Shown here: positions 62,172-64,000 of the stretch, one piece after another | Layout: every line of letters starts with the position of its first letter | Numbering within the stretch: the first letter of the stretch is position 1 | NCBI GenBank assembly: GCA_039180675.1 | Contig: JBCDDC010000002.1 | Coordinates: forward strand, 159,600 to 223,599 | DNA: 64,000 nucleotides | From: Thermohalobaculum sp039180675 | GTDB taxonomy: Bacteria > Pseudomonadota > Alphaproteobacteria > Rhodobacterales > Rhodobacteraceae | Reading direction: 5' to 3' | The notes under the pieces: generated by a model | Database searches by the model: none | The model's input: the letters and a program-made list of their open reading frames with translations, nothing else | Told to the model about the DNA's origin: nothing | Position numbers and translations under genes: made by a program

Positions 62172-63754
62172 TCTGAAGCGCCCCTGATCCAGCAAATCAA
62201 GGCGGCCGTTGACGGGTCTAAATCCGTCACATCCCCCGTTTCCAGGGCGGGTGAGATCCGCGCTGCAATCCTCTTGCCCAATTCCACACCCCATTGATCG
62301 AAGGGATTGATTTCCCACACAACGCTTTGCACGAAGACCTCATGCTCGAAAAACGCGAGCAAGGCGCCTAGACGGGCCGGGGTGAGCCGGTCGAACAAGA
62401 TGACCGTCGATGGCCTGTCGCCTGGGCAGGCACGATGCGGCGCCAGACGGTCGATCTCAACCTCCGATGCGCCGTTCGCGCGCATCTCTTCGGCGACCTC
62501 CGCTTCGCTGCGCCCGAATGCGAGAGCCCTGCTTTGCGCGAGACAGTTCGAAAGCAGGATCCGGTGATGATCCGCATCCGCATCCGTAGGGGTGATCGCG
62601 GCGAGAAAATCGACCGGGATCACATCCGAGCCTTGGTGTAGAAGCTGGAAGAAGGAGTGTTGGGCGTTCGCGCCGGGCTCTCCCCAAAGGATGGCGCTGG
62701 TGGACTTTAGCGCTGCGCTGCCGTCGCGAGAGACGCTCTTGCCAAGTGATTCAAGTTTCAACTGCTGCAGGTATGCGCTCAGCCGGGACAGGCGTTGGTC
62801 GTAGGGGATGAACGCCACGCTTTGATACCCCAGAATATTGCGGCGCCAGATCCCCGATAATCCGTAGAGCACCGGTAGGTTCTGATCGAGTGGTGCTTCG
62901 AGGAAGTGCCTGTCCATCTCGGCAGCGCCGCTCAGAAACTCCTCAAAACGGTCGCGTCCGATCCCGATCGCAAGCGACAAGCCGATTGCCGACCAGAGCG
63001 AGTACCGCCCTCCAACCCAATCCCAGATGCCGAACACCCGATCCTCTGGGATGCCGAACTCCGCGCACGCATCTGTATTGCTGGATACAGCCGCCATCTG
63101 ATCGCTTGAGAAATCACCCAACCAGCCCTTGGCGAGGCGCGCATTGGCCATGGTCTCAGGCGTTGAAAAGGATTTCGAGCAGATGACCACGAGTGTTCGC
63201 CTCGGGTCGAGGTTCCGGACCGTGTCCGCGAAATGCGCTCCGTCGACATTCGAGACAAAGTGGATCGCCGGGCCATCGAGATACGGACGAAGGGCCTGTG
63301 CGGCCATCGCCGGACCAAGATCGGACCCGCCGATCCCAATATTGATCACATCGGTTATCCGCCCGCCCGCTGCGGTTACGGCTCCTCCCCGAACCTTCTC
63401 GGCGAAGTCGAGGAACCTCTCCTTGGTCTCCGCTGCACCGGCTCCGGTTGGCGGGGCGACACTGCCGCGGAGGGCCATGTGCAGCGCGGTCCGTTTCTCG
63501 GTGCCGTTTACGATATCCCCGCGCGCCATCGCATCGCGCTCGGCCTCTAGGTCGCAGGCGCGGGCCAACGCGAGAAGCGCGCTCATCGCGGGCGGATCCA
63601 GTTTCTCCTTACTCAGATCGAGCGTGATGCCGCAGGCCGTCGTCGCCATCTGCGCCGGCCGGTCTGGGTCTTTGCCTATCAGCGCACGCAGGGAATTTTC
63701 ACGCAGACGCGCGCCATGAGCTTCGAGCTCTTCCCAGGCGTCGGCAACCTCCAC
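62168..63754 (-). CDS. pgi: Glucose-6-phosphate isomerase
   Basis: A 528-residue enzyme interconverting glucose 6-phosphate and fructose 6-phosphate. Present are the substrate blocks NIGIGGSDLGPAMAAQAL and CSKSFSTPETMANARL, the catalytic-region GEPGANAQHSFFQLLHQGSD, and the C-terminal NPFDQWGVELGK with the catalytic lysine. The start codon is GTG at 63754, 15 bp after the RidA gene stop, with GGAAG upstream. It forms a unit with the RidA-family gene. Confidence 0.97.
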   Translation of the reverse strand: MEVADAWEELEAHGARLRENSLRALIGKDPDRPAQMATTACGITLDLSKEKLDPPAMSALLALARACDLEAERDAMARGDIVNGTEKRTALHMALRGSVAPPTGAGAAETKERFLDFAEKVRGGAVTAAGGRITDVINIGIGGSDLGPAMAAQALRPYLDGPAIHFVSNVDGAHFADTVRNLDPRRTLVVICSKSFSTPETMANARLAKGWLGDFSSDQMAAVSSNTDACAEFGIPEDRVFGIWDWVGGRYSLWSAIGLSLAIGIGRDRFEEFLSGAAEMDRHFLEAPLDQNLPVLYGLSGIWRRNILGYQSVAFIPYDQRLSRLSAYLQQLKLESLGKSVSRDGSAALKSTSAILWGEPGANAQHSFFQLLHQGSDVIPVDFLAAITPTDADADHHRILLSNCLAQSRALAFGRSEAEVAEEMRANGASEVEIDRLAPHRACPGDRPSTVILFDRLTPARLGALLAFFEHEVFVQSVVWEINPFDQWGVELGKRIAARISPALETGDVTDLDPSTAALICWIRGASD

Positions 63755-63768
63755 CTTATTCTTCCGTG

Positions 63769-64000
63769 TCAGCCGACAGGGGCAATCTCGAAGATACCTT
63801 CGACCTCGACCATCACGTTGAACGGCAGGCAGGACACGCCGACTGCGGAGCGCGCGTGTTTGCCTGCATCGCCGAAGACCTCGCCCAGAAGCTCTGAGCA
63901 GCCGTTGATCACCTTCGGATGCTGGGTGAAGTCGGCCGCGCCGTTGACGAACCCGGTCAGCTTCACGACCCGCGAGACGCGGTCGAGATCGCCGGTTGCA
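63769..64000 (-). CDS. RidA-family protein (truncated by window edge)
   Basis: The C-terminal part of a RidA/YjgF/UK114-type protein. The frame stays open to the right edge and reads ATGDLDRVSRVVKLTGFVNG at the entry, then KHARSAVGVSCLPFNVMVEV, with the conserved RxAVGVxxLP and E-V-E pattern. The family removes reactive enamine/imine intermediates of amino-acid metabolism; some members have other roles. The GTG at 63966 is internal, not a start; the true start lies outside. Confidence 0.9.
   Translation of the reverse strand, partial: ATGDLDRVSRVVKLTGFVNGAADFTQHPKVINGCSELLGEVFGDAGKHARSAVGVSCLPFNVMVEVEGIFEIAPVG

Noticed and set aside
63769..63966. 65-residue RidA protein starting at GTG 63966
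   Set aside because: The frame continues to the window edge with conserved RidA sequence, so the GTG is an internal valine codon.
1..64000. Insertion sequences, prophage or integrase genes
   Set aside because: No transposase, integrase, phage structural gene or flanking direct repeat was recognised; gene spacing and codon style are uniform.

Overview
The window (about 60% GC or more, tightly packed, many 1-nt and 4-nt start/stop overlaps) looks like chromosomal DNA of an alphaproteobacterium, most likely of the Rhodobacterales/Roseobacter group. The case rests on the hemC-hemD-mic60-like-hemY order divergent from tsaD-yciI-EVE, a VPLPA-type sorting tail, an ELM1-family protein, and many periplasmic-binding-protein ABC transporters. 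No insertion sequence, phage, CRISPR or rRNA was seen. One tRNA gene is present.

Layout. 1-2293: end of a peptide-type ABC transporter (ATPase tail, Tat-exported binding protein, terminator). 2289-5579: large SAM-cyclase-ATPase-TPR signalling protein. 5699-14473: a ten-gene nucleoside operon on the minus strand, with a TrpF-like isomerase, ribokinase, nucleoside hydrolase, non-heme iron oxygenase, BMP-type binding protein, VOC protein, ATPase, two permeases and cytidine deaminase. 14610-18075: STAS protein, metallo-beta-lactamase-fold hydrolase and CHASE2-PP2C phosphatase. 18083-18619: apt. 18952-25822: minus-strand catabolic cluster with a LysR regulator, a likely 2-keto-3-deoxy-sugar-acid dehydrogenase and its FAH-family hydrolase. 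25897-27120: acyl-CoA dehydrogenase.

27121-31464: polar amino-acid ABC transporter ending in a DadA-like oxidase, followed upstream by a VPLPA-CTERM protein, an arginase and a divergent EamA transporter. 34403-40115: translationally coupled sulfotransferase-like protein, 1266-residue glycosyltransferase-containing protein and a second glycosyltransferase-like protein. These run tail-to-tail, overlapping by 61 bp, into an RTX/beta-helix secreted protein (40055-42841). 42937-48746: acetyl-CoA synthetase, Lrp regulator, ELM1 protein, FAD oxidoreductase, thioredoxin reductase. 48758-55152: DUF3604-like protein, three small basic exported proteins and a two-component system. 55278-64000: tRNA-Thr, heme biosynthesis genes, tsaD, YciI, EVE, pgi and a truncated RidA gene.

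Most genes are ordinary roseobacter metabolism: uptake of peptides, nucleosides and amino acids with the enzymes that degrade them. The least explained parts are the surface-polymer/RTX cassette (34.4-42.9 kb), the nucleoside operon with its odd isomerase and oxygenase, the STAS/MBL/CHASE2-PP2C module, and the basic exported proteins around the two-component system. All functions are read from sequence motifs only; no database search was possible.
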